64,000 nucleotides of DNA, taken from positions 243,589-307,588 of the forward strand of contig JAUJYZ010000677.1 in the NCBI GenBank assembly GCA_033675265.1, written 5' to 3'. The notes under the pieces were generated by a model. The model was not told where the DNA came from and did not search any database. It worked only from the letters and a program-made list of their open reading frames with translations. Below are positions 12,049-22,239 of this stretch, piece after piece. Both the position numbers and the translations under genes were made by a program. Position 1 is the first letter of the stretch. The number at the start of each line of letters is the position of its first letter. This stretch comes from Actinostola sp. cb2023 (taxonomy: Eukaryota; Cnidaria; Anthozoa; Actiniaria; Actinostolidae).

Positions 12049-12153
12049 AGATACGGATTTTATCTTCGAGTGTTGATAATATCTCTCACGAGTGAGCGCA
12101 GCGAACGAGTGAGAGATATTCAACACGAGAAGATAAAATTCGTATCTCCAAGC
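12049..12153. repeat. Hairpin with CGAG core
   Basis: GGAGATACGGATTTTATCTT pairs with AAGATAAAATTCGTATCTCC across the core CACGAGTGAGCGCAGCGAAC (from 12,087). Arms are about 40 bases. Confidence 0.88.
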
Positions 12154-12453
12154 GACCATATAATATTCTGTTTATTATATAATTATCGATGAAACATTTG
12201 TTTTTGTTTTGAAATAATTTTTACTTCACGATATGATATCTTCACATGTGAAGATAACATGTTATCTTAAAGTACTAGTTTCACTGCAAATACTGGAGTT
12301 CTGTCTCCTCTGAGGACCTGTTAATCGATTAAGTTGCACTCGTCATATTCATGTCTATGTCTATGTTTGCCGAATGCCACAGGTTACTCATTTATGATTA
12401 CTATTTCATGCTACCCTTTTAATATAAAGTCAGTTGATTATTATTAGTATTGA
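12154..12453. other. Spacer without recognised feature
   Basis: AT-rich sequence, with a short ATCTTCACATGTGAAGAT palindrome near 12,238-12,255. Its right end (12,430-12,453) is the ATTAGTATTGACTAC tail shared with the 3' flank of the GPCR copy at 15.17 kb. Confidence 0.45.
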
Positions 12454-13485
12454 CTACGTCGTAGTTTCACGATGCTGTGGTTCTATCGAGTTTCTTCTGC
12501 TGACACGCAGTGCTGTTGTTCTTCTACACACTAATCTCTTGGCTGCTTCTCGAAAGTCAGAAAAAAATACAACGTCGATACAGGGACTCAAGCTAGAGTT
12601 TACATGAGGGAGAAAGAATGAATTCATGAAATACAGCGTTGACCAGTCGATGCAAAGTGTGAACCCAGTTTTGCGCAAGTTATTGTCTGTAATACTCCAA
12701 GCATCCAAAATAAAAATTGGAAGATAGCAACACGAGTAAAGTATCCACGAGCACAACACCATTCTTACTGCGCCCTTCATTCGTTGCGCTCGTGCTTGTC
12801 TCTGTGCTTCAGGTAGATTAGCTTGAATCGCCTGTGGCTGTGACAGTCTTCGTATGGTTAGCATATTTTAATTTTTTAATTTTTTATCTTAAAAGTGTCA
12901 ACATTGACGCTATCAAAATGAAAGAAACAATACATCGTGCAATAGCCGCATCAAAGAAATAACTTTTTATGAATGGCACATGTATACTTAATAATTCTGA
13001 AAACAATCAGTACGTGTGAAGCAAAACCTAGCGACATCATCCAGGAGCAAGCGAGTACTGCCACACGTTGCTTTAGTGTGTATGGTCGTGATCTCTGTAC
13101 AGTTAGTCTGGTTACTCTGAATCGCTCAATGCTGATTATCAAAAAGAAAATAAAGACACATAAATACAGCAGCCTCGGAGAAACATCATAGTTTTGCAAA
13201 CTCCATTGGCCATGGCAAGATTATCAATGCTCTTCCACACATCATATTGAACCAATTGTGGCAACCAAACAAATTAACTTAGAAGAATAAAGAATACATC
13301 TGCCACGGCCATGTTGATGATCAAATGATGCAGGTTTTTCCACACAGCGGTGTATTTCACAGCGAGTACGATGACAAAGACGTATTGCCAAAAACACGAA
13401 ACCCACCGACCAGAAAGATGGACATCACCTTAGCAGTTCGTGAAATTGTTGTCTCAGGTTTGTTAAATTCGCAGGAATAATTCAT
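12454..13485 (-). pseudogene. Rhodopsin-like GPCR copy 2 (inverted partner of copy 3)
   Basis: Read on the minus strand from an ATG at 13,485 (MNYSCEF), the sequence follows copy 3 closely through all seven helices to RVSRRNSIEPQ and a TAG at 12,454. Lesions are visible: an extra base near 13,384-13,389 in TM1, three extra bases in the first loop, a TAA in TM2 near 13,279, and an AT-rich replacement near 12,865-12,890 where TM5 should run into the third loop. The longest clean stretches are 13,199-12,951 (TM3-TM4) and 12,864-12,454 (third loop to tail, including SCCYLP of TM6 and VNSSLSPCI of TM7). It is a decayed paralogue; the two copies form an inverted pair about 650 bases apart. Confidence 0.88.
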
Positions 13486-13639
13486 GCCTTGATACCGTTT
13501 TGTGTGTTCTGAATAGAGTTCGACTTTTGACATTGCTCCGCCGAAGGTCTAACTATTTGTAGAAGTAATTGCAAAGGCAGCATTGTATTATATCATGCAG
13601 GTACGTTTCATATTAACTTTCTGTAACTGCAGCTGGTGT

Positions 13640-13964
13640 TTAATGATAATAATAATAATAATCAATTTATATAGCGCTATTTCTAATTTATCCAATAGCG
13701 CTTTGCAATAAAAATAACCTTCAATCTACTTTGGCTTCAATGTCCAATCTATACTTCATTAATGTTTGATTTCCAATAAGTTCGTATTTTAGTTTATTAA
13801 TTATTTCATATGTCATTACTTTGACCAAGATATGTTCAATCTACTTTGGCTTCAATGTCCAATCTATACTTCATTAATGTTTGATTTCTAATAAGTTCGT
13901 ATTTTAGTTTATTATTTCATATGTCATTACTTTGACCAAGATCTGTTCAATTTATTTATATATA
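13640..13964. repeat. Spacer of the GPCR inverted pair: AAT-linked repeat and 115-bp direct duplication
   Basis: A short AAT run (13,647-13,662) is followed by TTTATATAGCGCT and AATAGCGCTTTGCAA, a module also seen beside AAT runs near 63.73 kb and, more weakly, 45.55 kb. Then a segment of about 115 bases starting TTCAATCTACTTTGGC is present twice (from about 13,719 and 13,834) with few differences. Confidence 0.8.
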
Positions 13965-14138
13965 TAATCAATATGTCAGTTTGTACCCCCAGTCGGTTGT
14001 CCAAGATTGATGCTTGTATTGGAGAGTGGTTTTCATGAACCCGTCAAATAACAGAAACACAAATGAACTGAATAAGAGTAGTAAGAGTGTATGTACTTTC
14101 TCGTTTTCTATATCTATAGTTCGACGTTGCATGAACTG

Positions 14139-15167
14139 ATGAGTCATGTCAATTATTCCTGCGAATTTGACAAACATGAAACGGCAATTTCACGAACTGC
14201 TAAGGTGATGTCCATCTTACTGGTCGGTGGGTTTGGTGTTTTTGGCAACATCTTTGTCATCGTACTCGCTGTGAAATACACTGTGTGGAAAAACCTGCAT
14301 CATTTGATCATCAACATGGCCATAGGAAATGTACTCATTATTCTTCTAACGGTTCATTTTTTTGGTTGCCACAATTGGTTCAATATGATGTGTGGAAGAG
14401 CATTGATAATCTTGCCATGGCCAATGGAGTTTGCAAAACTATGATGTTTCTCCGAGGCTGCTGTGTTTATGTGTCCTTATTTTCTTTTTTGATAATCAGC
14501 ATTGAGCGATTCAGAGTAACCAGACTAACTGTAGAGAGATCACGACCATACACACTAAAACAACGTATGGCAGTACTCGCTTGCTCCTGGATGATTTCCC
14601 TGGGTCTTGCTTCACACGTACTGATTATCTTCAGAATTATTAAGTATAATTTATCTTTTCTATGTTTCATTCATCAAAGCTATTTCTTGTATTTGGCTAT
14701 TGCACGATGTATTGTTTCTTTCATTGCTATTACGTCAATTCTGACACTTAATATTTTAACCATACGAAGACTGTCACAACCACAAGCGATTCAAGCTAAT
14801 CTACCTGAAGCACAGAGACAAGCACGAGCGCAACGAATTAAGGGCGCAGTAAGAATGGTGTTGTGCTCGTTAATACTTTACTCGTGTTGCTATCTTCCAA
14901 TTTTTATCTTTGATGCTTGGACTATTGCAGGCACTAGCATGCACAAAACTGATATTTTCACACTTTGCATCGACTGGTCAACGCTGTATTTCATGAGTAC
15001 ATTCTTTCTCCCTCTTGTGAACTCTAGCTTGAGTCCCTGTATCTAACGTTGTATTTTTGTCTGACTTTCGAGAAGCAGCCAAGAGATTAGTGTGTAGAAG
15101 AACAACAGCACTGCGTGTCAGCAGAAGAAACTCTGTAGAACCACAGCATCGTGAAACTACGATGTAG
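14139..15167 (+). pseudogene. Rhodopsin-like (neuropeptide-receptor-like) GPCR copy 3, least damaged
   Basis: Seven hydrophobic helices can be followed. TM1-TM2 read in one frame (GGFGVFGNIFVIVLAV; HHLIINMAIGN) and TM3-TM7 in another (LIISIERFRVTRLTVERS; AVLACSWMISLGLASHVL; CCYLPIFIFDAW; LPLVNSSLSPCI). ERF replaces the DRY motif, CCYLP is the TM6 CWxP-like motif and NSSLSP the NPxxY position, typical of class A. Compared with copy 1, one base is missing in TM2 near 14,350. Compared with copy 2, one base is gained after PCI at about 15,046, creating an early TAA before helix 8. From the ATG at 14,139 (MSHVNYSCEF) the full product would end at 15,167. It is a pseudogene unless the shifts are assembly errors; the ligand is unknown. 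Confidence 0.88.
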
Positions 15168-15204
15168 TCAATACTAATAATAATCAACTGACTTTATATT
15201 AAAA

Positions 15205-15335
15205 GAGTAGTATGTTAGAGTAAACATAAATGAGTCTGCAGAAGAACAACAGTAACTCCGTGTCAGCAGAAGCCAACTCTGTAGAACCACAGCATCGTGA
15301 AACTACGATGTAGTCAATACTAATAATAATCAACT
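15205..15335 (+). repeat. Duplicated C-terminal tail of the GPCR
   Basis: GTGTCAGCAGAAGCCAACTC and the following bases to the ATGTAGTCAATACTAATAAT tail repeat the segment at about 15,115-15,190 with small changes. This is a tandem partial duplication of the last coding bases plus the 3' flank. Confidence 0.85.
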
Positions 15336-15822
15336 TAAAAAGTGTGTAGAATGAAACTTTGACATCGTGTAAAAAGCACTTAAATTTACTGACGTCTTTA
15401 ATATTAGCCCTTCGTCGGAGCAAAGAGAAAATGTTAAAACAGAGAATTTATATAGGGATCAGGTGGTAGTAATTAACCAATAAGAAAGTGACAAAAGGAA
15501 GCAAGGACATGGAAGACCTAACAATTTATGAAGAATGCTTAAAACAAAAGACGCTAATAAATACGAAGCGTTCGTTCATCCCAAAGGGATACTGAGTGCC
15601 AAAGGAATGAATGAGTCGCATTTCTTTAGTTTTACGGCATTCATTATTGCCGGTGACAAGACATAAGCCGTGGCAGTAGTGACATGACTCATTCAATATA
15701 ATGCCCCCTATTTCATTCGAACCCGGCATCGGTGATCAGTTCTGAGGGTCGTGTGTTCGAATCCCATCGGTTTTCTCTTTCTCTTTTCGGCCTTTTTATG
15801 GCTAACGCTCAGAAGGACTCTT
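15336..15822. other. Unassigned; weak tRNA-like B box
   Basis: A possible RNA polymerase III B-box-like string (GTGTTCGAATCCC) sits at about 15,751-15,763. No matching A box at the right distance or cloverleaf was found, so no tRNA is called. Nothing else is recognisable. Confidence 0.4.
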
Positions 15823-16049
15823 GTGGGCCAGGTAACGTTATAGCACTATTAGCCTAATAGAAATCGATGGAAAGTTAAAGTGCTATAACGTTACCTGGCC
15901 CATAGAGTGGTTTTCATAAACCCGTGAAACAAATCGTATTAGTCAGTGCGTAATAGCCATAAACACACAAAGGAAAACAATGGAATTACGGAGTAATAAA
16001 GCGTATTACGCTAACATGTATTTCACGGGTTTATGAAAACATGCACTCT
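15823..16049. repeat. Two adjacent foldbacks
   Basis: The first (15,823-15,902) pairs GGCCAGGTAACGTTATAGCA with its complement around a short loop. The second (15,904-16,049) pairs AGAGTGGTTTTCATAAACCC with GGGTTTATGAAAACATGCACTCT-type sequence at its end and has the size of a MITE. The latter's ends resemble the left terminal block at 14,015-14,045. Confidence 0.8.
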
Positions 16050-16079
16050 TAAGTCCTCGTTCTAGTCTAATACACTTTA

Positions 16080-16334
16080 GTATACACCTATTTCAAAAAA
16101 CGTTGGCATCTGAAATCTGAATCTGAAATCTGAATCTGTGACCTAAAAACACTCGTAGCCACACTATTCACCAACGTACGACGTCTTCGCCTAAAGGTCG
16201 TGTATATTCCAGTAATTACAAGATAGATCACAACTCATACCCACAATAATAAAAAGATTTCAGATTCAGATTTCAGATTCAGATTATTCAGATTCAGATT
16301 TCAGATGCCAACGTTTTTTGAAATAGGTGTATAC
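16080..16334. mobile_element. MITE with long TIRs
   Basis: GTATACACCTATTTCAAAAA (16,080) continues through AACGTTGGCATCTGAAATCT and is mirrored exactly near 16,290-16,334. The internal CAGATT/AATCTG units are repetitive. About 255 bases, non-coding. Confidence 0.85.
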
Positions 16335-16546
16335 ACTCTAATTCCATTGTATTCTTTGGTTTTCATATGATTATTACACAACATAGTTAACTATGTACAC
16401 ACTAACTAATATAGTTTCTGTTTCACAGGTTCATAAAAAAAACATTCTAATATAAATTAAAGCTTCAATATTGGACAACATTGGGGGCACAAACTGACAT
16501 ATTGATTATTTAGAGGTTAACGCACTCGAGAGAGTGGGTTATTGCG

Positions 16547-16642
16547 ATTCACTAACAATGAACGAGAAATTTAAATACTGCACGAGGCGTAGCAGAGTGT
16601 AGTATAAGAAAATTTCGAGTTCATTGTTAGTGAACGAGTGAA
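16547..16642. repeat. Hairpin with CGAG core
   Basis: TAACAATGAACGAGAAAT pairs imperfectly with ATTTTCGAGTTCATTGTTA across the core CACGAGGCGTAGCAGAGTG (16,581-16,599). Confidence 0.8.
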
Positions 16643-16774
16643 GGTAAAATACCGATAACTCACGAGCAAAGAGGGCGTTGACGTACATTTTTATTATTCA
16701 ATTTGAATACATTGCGGAGGCAAAGTAATACTGTCAGTACGACATTTATTGAAGTCGATCGTTAGATATGTTGT

Positions 16775-16848
16775 TGAACAATTATTGGACGAGGTTGAGC
16801 AAATATGATTTGTCAGGATGCCGCCGTCCGAGTTCAATAATTGTTTTA
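16775..16848. repeat. Hairpin with GGACGAG / GTCCGAG inner arms
   Basis: AACAATTATTGGACGAG pairs with GTCCGAGTTCAATAATTGTT around a loop of about 32 bases. The inner arm ends resemble the CGAG-core hairpins but the loop is longer. Confidence 0.7.
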
Positions 16849-16935
16849 TCATTCGACCGATTTGTCGTTGTTTTTAGAGCTAAAATATTGTCAATATCTT
16901 CTTCTGACAGCTCTGGAAAACGAGCTGCCATGTTT

Positions 16936-17450
16936 ACCGTATTTCCTCAAATAAACGCCTCCACCAATAAACGCCTCCCCCCTCTTTCAGGAGCAAAACC
17001 GTTAATATACGCCTCCCTCTTTTAAACACCCCCCTTCTAAATAAACGCCCCCTCCCCATATAGGACGCCCCCCCATAGAGGGGCGTTTATTAGAGATACG
17101 GTGTCTCTAATAAATGCCCACCTTCCAGTGCCACTTGAAAGAGAGCGTTTATTAAAAAACAAAAAATGATATTGAAATATTCCTGTTTTTATTCTTTAAA
17201 TGTCTACAACTGACTCACTACCGCTTATGTTTTTCATCGTATTGTTGATGACTCGGGAAACGTTTCAGAGGCGAAATTTGTAGTTACGAAATATATAATA
17301 TACGCCCCCCTCTTTTGACTCGGGAAACGTTTCAGAGGCGAAATTTGTAGTTACGAAATATACGCCCCCCTCTTTTAAACGCCTCTCTCTAATAAACGCC
17401 CCCTCTAAAACTTCAAATAAATTTTAGGCGTTTATTTGAGGAAATAAGGT
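16936..17450. mobile_element. MITE with CGTATTTCCTCAAATAAACG ends
   Basis: The left end ACCGTATTTCCTCAAATAAA and the right end TTTATTTGAGGAAATAAGGT are inverted repeats. The interior is built of AATAAACGCC(C)n-type units and contains a direct duplication of about 60 bases starting GACTCGGGAAACGTTTCAGA. Non-coding, about 515 bases. Confidence 0.8.
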
Positions 17451-17499
17451 ACACTGTGAATGATCAATAGCGCGTATGCTCAGACCGTTATCTGTAGCG

Positions 17500-17665
17500 A
17501 ACTAATAAACAATTTTTGGATGAGGTTTTGATGATATCCGTAATTATATATCCATCAATGTAGAGGTAAGTGTTATTGGCCGAATCCGTAGGCTGAGGCC
17601 AATAACATTTGCCGAGACATTGATAATTCTGGATTTCATCAAAACCGAATTCAATAATTGTTTTA
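17500..17665. repeat. Hairpin with CCGTAGG core
   Basis: Arms of about 70 bases pair TTGATGATATCC with GGATTTCATCAA and GTTATTGGCC with GGCCAATAAC. The centre reads CGAATCCGTAGGCTGAG (17,581-17,597). The arms share nothing with the other core hairpins. Confidence 0.82.
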
Positions 17666-18104
17666 TTATACATTGTCTATGTGGATTGAAAGCAATCTAA
17701 CAACAACAACAAATGAATGAGGATTGAAATGACAGCATTGTAGTAACCTACAGATAACCAATCCGCTGACCTACGCAGGCTCGTTTTTGCAGATAACTGC
17801 CTACAGATAACCACTAGCCTGCGCTCGCATCCAAACTAAACCACGGTATAGTCAGTCTGCGAATCAGTACAGGATTCCTTGTTCTGGACCCCCAGCATAG
17901 TAGCACGATTATATATAATAGCTTCTGATTGGCTATCGCCAATTCTCATTCTTACGCGTGTCTTGATTGGTTGTGGTACTCGCGCTATGTTTATTTTCAA
18001 AATGGTATCCACCTTTACTTTTAGCGAGGATATATGGACACAGCATTTACAGCCTGTACATGACCAGTTTGAATTGTAAAAAATCTATTATCCAGATAAG
18101 CGAA

Positions 18105-18438
18105 AGTTGGTGGGTTCAGTATTTTGTGATTTGAATTGCGTTTATGAGTTAAAGGTTTGAAATCTCAATATGCAAATTTGATGACGTCAACCCAAATTTG
18201 CCAACTTATTTAGACTTTTTCAAGAAGAGCTTATTTTTTGAAATGGGGAAAAAGTTAAAAATCATTTATAAAGACTGTGAAAATATTCTGTAAGTTTTCA
18301 AATGTCAATAATCAGCACAAGGGCGTTTTTGTATAATAAATGAAGTCTTAGTAGACGTCATCAAATTTGCATATTAGATTTCAAACCTCTACAAACTCAT
18401 AAACGCAAGGTTCAAATCACATACTGAACCCACGAACT
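18105..18438. mobile_element. Foldback MITE with TGACGTCA-containing arms
   Basis: GTGGGTTCAGTATTTTGTGA (18,110) and the rest of an arm of about 85 bases, ending TTTGATGACGTCAA, are mirrored at 18,350-18,433. The inner arm (GTTTGAAATC, then a TGACGTCA site) is related to that of the TTAA element at 19,714-20,171, so the two belong to one family. Confidence 0.8.
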
Positions 18439-19345
18439 ATTCAGCTTATATTGAATAGAATTTTAAAACAATCTCACAGGGGTTATAGGCACTTTAAGCA
18501 ACTTGGGGGTCGGTAGAAATCGAAAGATAATTTGACTTGAATGCTTGGAGTCCACATTTCTGCTCGTCGCGAGTCCCGTAAATGGTAAGCAAAAAGGGAT
18601 GCAATCAAAAAGTGGAAACAAGTTTTAATTTTCATAAAAACTAATAGAACTGCAAAGTCTGTTCAATCATTTATACTTTCAAAGACTTAGAATAAGGAAA
18701 TAGACGAAGATATGATAGAACCATGGCTTCGAGAAGTAACACAAAACAGGGATTCCACCATTACACCGAGGATAGGGTGAGAAGAATCTATTAAATCTGA
18801 CAGCTATGCATTTTTTGAAGCCCCATTCTCTATAAAAACTGAAATTATATAAAGGAATGAATGCACATGGTAATTATCTCCAACTGGGGGTCGGTAAAAA
18901 TTTCAAGAAATATCTCGTTAAAGTTCGACCTCTGAACACTTCTACATATTCACCGGGCCATAGCTCGAAATCGCGTCCACCTGAAAGATCATTTCAATAA
19001 AATTATAAAAGTTTACTGTCATCACAATTACCAAGCGTTAATCCAGTGCTGTAGAATACTTGATTGTTGTCTAATTAACGCTGAACATATGCAACTCCAA
19101 ACACCACAGTCGCATTTCAATGTAAAATATCTCGCCATCAAAGAAATAACAGCGGCCAAAGATATACCCAGGGGAAGAAGTGTTTATCGTATTTAAAAAT
19201 GAGTAAATTTTCATGTTTAAACTTTAGAAACGCGTAGATCTCCTACAAAATATCCTTAAAATGAGCTCAGTATCGAGCTGTAAAATGGTTCAGACGTCAC
19301 TGGTCAATGCTGTGTTGGCGCATGCGCAGACAAAATACCCATATG
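18439..19345. other. Unassigned sequence with a repeated GGGGGTCGGTA block
   Basis: TTGGGGGTCGGTAGAAAT (about 18,502) and CTGGGGGTCGGTAAAAAT (about 18,885) are the only internal similarity seen. It may be an old transposon body. The open frame at 19,261-19,626 has no recognisable domain and crosses two repeats. Confidence 0.45.
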
Positions 19346-20270
19346 CTGTCATTCTCAAAAAGGTTGTTCCAGATGAAAAGAGTACAATTCTACAACAAAG
19401 TCACGTGATTCATTATGTATTCAATTTCCTTGCGTGGAATTTCAATTTGAGATGCAAAAGTACACGGCATTGTGATCGAGAACTGAATGTAATGCCGCTG
19501 GTATCAACTCGCAGTTCCGCGCGCAGAAATTGGGGTTCTTTTAGCAGCGAACACGTAAATAAAATAAAAACAGCCGTCATTTTGGTTTTACAGGTCGAGA
19601 GTTTTTGTAGGGGTTCTTTTAAATAGAATGAAATTGCAGCGAACGTAAATTAAAACAAATTCAGCCGTCATTTTGGTTTAACAGGTCAAGACATTGTGTG
19701 GGGGTTCTTTTAAAGTGTATATGACACGAATTTTTTTATTTTGAAAATCTTTATTATAAAATGAAGTGAATATAGTGGGATGGTACAATATTTTATGATT
19801 TGAGCTTCGCATTTGCGAGTTATAAAGGTTTGAAATCGTGATATTGTAATTTGGTGACGTCAGATTGTTTTTAATTTATTATACAAAAGCGTCCTTGTGC
19901 AAATTATTAACATTTTTAATCTGGCAAAAAGTTATTCTACAACTTATATAAATGATGTTAAACTTGTTTTTCTATTTCAGAAAAGAATGCTACTTGAAAT
20001 AATAGAAATAAGTTATGGAAAAAAACAATCTGACGTCACCGAATTAGCATAACTCGCAAATGCGAAGCGCATTTCAAATCTCGCCAAAAAAGAAATAAAA
20101 CAATCCCACTATTCATACCCAGGGAAGCATATAATCGTTTTAAAAAATGAACAATTCGTGTCATATACACTTTAAGTAGAATGAAATTGCAGCGAACACG
20201 TAAATAAATAATTTGACTTTATTGTAGTATTGTAGTCTTTTCAACTGGACAACCTTTTTGAGAATGACTG
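19346..20270. mobile_element. DNA element with CAGTCATTCTCAAAAAGG ends, disrupted
   Basis: The right end, read on the minus strand, starts CAGTCATTCTCAAAAAGGTT and is followed by TA. The left end at 19,346 reads CTGTCATTCTCAAAAAGGTT. Both continue with TTGAAAAGA/GATGAAAAGA-like sequence. The type is Tc1/mariner-like (CAGT start, TA flank). The interior includes a tandem CAGCGAACACGTAAAT-type repeat and a nested TTAA element. Confidence 0.65.
19714..20171. mobile_element. TTAA-flanked nonautonomous element
   Basis: AGTGTATATGACACGAATT at 19,714 is mirrored at 20,153-20,171. Both ends are flanked by TTAA (19,710-19,713 and 20,172-20,175), as in piggyBac-type insertions. It is inserted in a GGGGTTCTTTTAAGTAGAAT-type repeat whose two halves can be rejoined after removing the element and one TTAA. 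Confidence 0.85.
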
Positions 20271-20275
20271 TATAA

Positions 20276-21063
20276 GTCGAGTGAAAATTCATTTTCCATT
20301 ACCACGTGTCGTACGAACATCAATGTGCGCAGCAATTCTTTGCATAGTTTATACATATATTCATAATGATTGTATTCGATTATTGGTGAAAGTCAGATAA
20401 CTTTCAGAGTTCTTCATTTTAATTTTCCATACATTATTGACAATTAATAGAATACAAAATACGCCATTAGAATGCTTTGAACGTTTGTTTAATGTGATTT
20501 GATGGCGGCTGTATATGTAACCACAATCCTTTGCGAACTTTGATATAATACTCGCATGCGATTTATAAACTGCGATATGACAGGGTCACGGTAACCACGT
20601 CAGGGCTGAACCCACGACTTCCCGGACAACAGACTGATACTGTCAATCAAACTGTTTGACACGTTTCCATCGATTATGCAAGTAACTTGATGCGCGCAAG
20701 GGATGATGGTTAAATGCATGTACAGTCGCCTTTTTTACTACACTGAATACTCCAGTTTCGCGTTGTTTAGAGATGACCGCTGTCCTTGACAAAAGACGCA
20801 TTTGTACTGGCTTAGCCTCGATCCAGAAAATGAGTCCGTGCAATTCAAAATTGTTTCTATTGTTTCATGTCAACATTTTTACGTGTTCTTGTTGATATTT
20901 GTGAATAATTTACACTGACTCCAGGCTAACCCTGTACAAATGCGTATGTTGTCAATAAGTACAGCGGTTTTACAGCCCGGGATCTGTGAACGCGAAAAGG
21001 GACTATTCAGAATGTCTTTTAAATCACTTAATATTACATTCTACTACACCAGTATCGTCCCAT
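20276..21063. other. Unassigned sequence
   Basis: No gene, repeat or structured RNA is recognisable. A segment around 20,745-20,985 (GTTTCGCGTTGTTTAGAGAT and TAACCCTGTACAAATGCG) is repeated in shorter form at about 42,200-42,350, so it is at least partly an interspersed repeat. Confidence 0.5.
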
Positions 21064-21067
21064 TTAA

Positions 21068-22059
21068 AGGTATCAGGGTACCCTAACCGATGTATGCATT
21101 CAAGTCGCCTTAACACAGAATCCGTCCATTTATTCCCAATGAAGTATACATTTTCTGAAAGCTAAATAAACTTTCAGATTCCAACTAATTGTCTATTAAC
21201 AAAAAAGACAACAAGCGTTTTAGAAATAAGTCAAGATCAACGAATTTTCATATAGCATTATACGGTGAGTTCCTTGACAGTCGCATTTAATCGGAAATTC
21301 AAGATAATTATGTTTATGCACTGACATCAATTATCAAAAATCCTTTCTCCGATTTTCGATAAGTTGCCCCATTGCTTTTTTATTTGCCGCTAAAACTTTC
21401 GGTACGCTAAATAAACATTGTTTTTTACTAATCAGTTAATAACTCAACAGAAAAATAAAATATCAAAAATCGGAGACACTCTTTTGAAGATCAATTATCC
21501 GACATGGGCTTTGTGAAGTTTCAAATAAATCCGATAAAATCCCTTTGGCAAGGAACTCAAAATGTGAGCCTATTTGTTGGCATTTCGTCTTTTGAGAAAA
21601 AGCCGAAAGAAGGTCAATGTGCCTCTGTTTACATAAGTAGATTAGTCCATACCATGACAATGGAATCTAATTACTCACTGACAGATTGTGACCAGATAGT
21701 GACCAGAGTGTCCTTGCAATCACAAACGACAGCATTTGTACTAATCATTTCGTGCTTGCGGGAAATTACAGACATTGTTAGTACACATTGGTGCGGTATT
21801 CAAACATATGTAATTTCATGTTTCATGTGAAATCTTTGCGGGAAGTCTCTTGCGTGACTAATTTGTGATGTAGGTGTGTGAGTGCTCGCTTGTCAACAGC
21901 TTTTCACTTCAAATGAAATCCAAAATTCGTTTTTTGATTCTAACTTTTATTTTTAGATTCTGTTTTTTGGAGATGATAGATAATATTCAATTTTATTCGA
22001 TTGTCAAAAAATCTCAAAACCGATGGTTTGAGAGGGTTTTGCGCCAGTACCCTGATACC
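21068..22059. mobile_element. Possible TTAA-flanked element, about 1 kb
   Basis: AGGTATCAGGGTAC at 21,068 is mirrored by GTACCCTGATACC ending at 22,059, with TTAA on both outer sides (21,064-21,067 and 22,060-22,063). The terminal repeats are short and no transposase is visible; the 108-residue frame at 21,504 has no recognisable domain. Confidence 0.6.
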
Positions 22060-22239
22060 TTAACACGCTACTATTCAGGCAATAATTTGAAAGTAATTGA
22101 AACTAAAACAAGATAAAATATCCTTGGCCCCAGATCGCTAAACTCTTTAAAAGTTTGTCAACTTTAACTTTGAATTTCTCTATGAATTATTAATGGCTTG
22201 AGAAGCAAACACTTGAAAGAGCTCTTCCTTCAATTAGAT

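Larger units (their letters stand above)
13963..16512. mobile_element. Putative TIR-bracketed unit enclosing GPCR copy 3
   Basis: The left sequence ATAATCAATATGTCAGTTTG (about 13,965) and the following 90 bases are mirrored, at roughly 80 percent by eye, by a sequence ending near 16,508. Both include the CCCCCA..TTGTCCAA.ATTGA and TTTTCATGAACCCGT type blocks. The enclosed 2.5 kb holds the GPCR copy and smaller foldbacks. Either an element captured the receptor, or two copies of one MITE flank it by chance. The smaller element at 15,904-16,049 shares part of this terminal sequence and favours the second view. Confidence 0.5.

Noticed and set aside
15720..15800. tRNA gene
   Set aside because: Only a B-box-like string is present; no A box or foldable arms.
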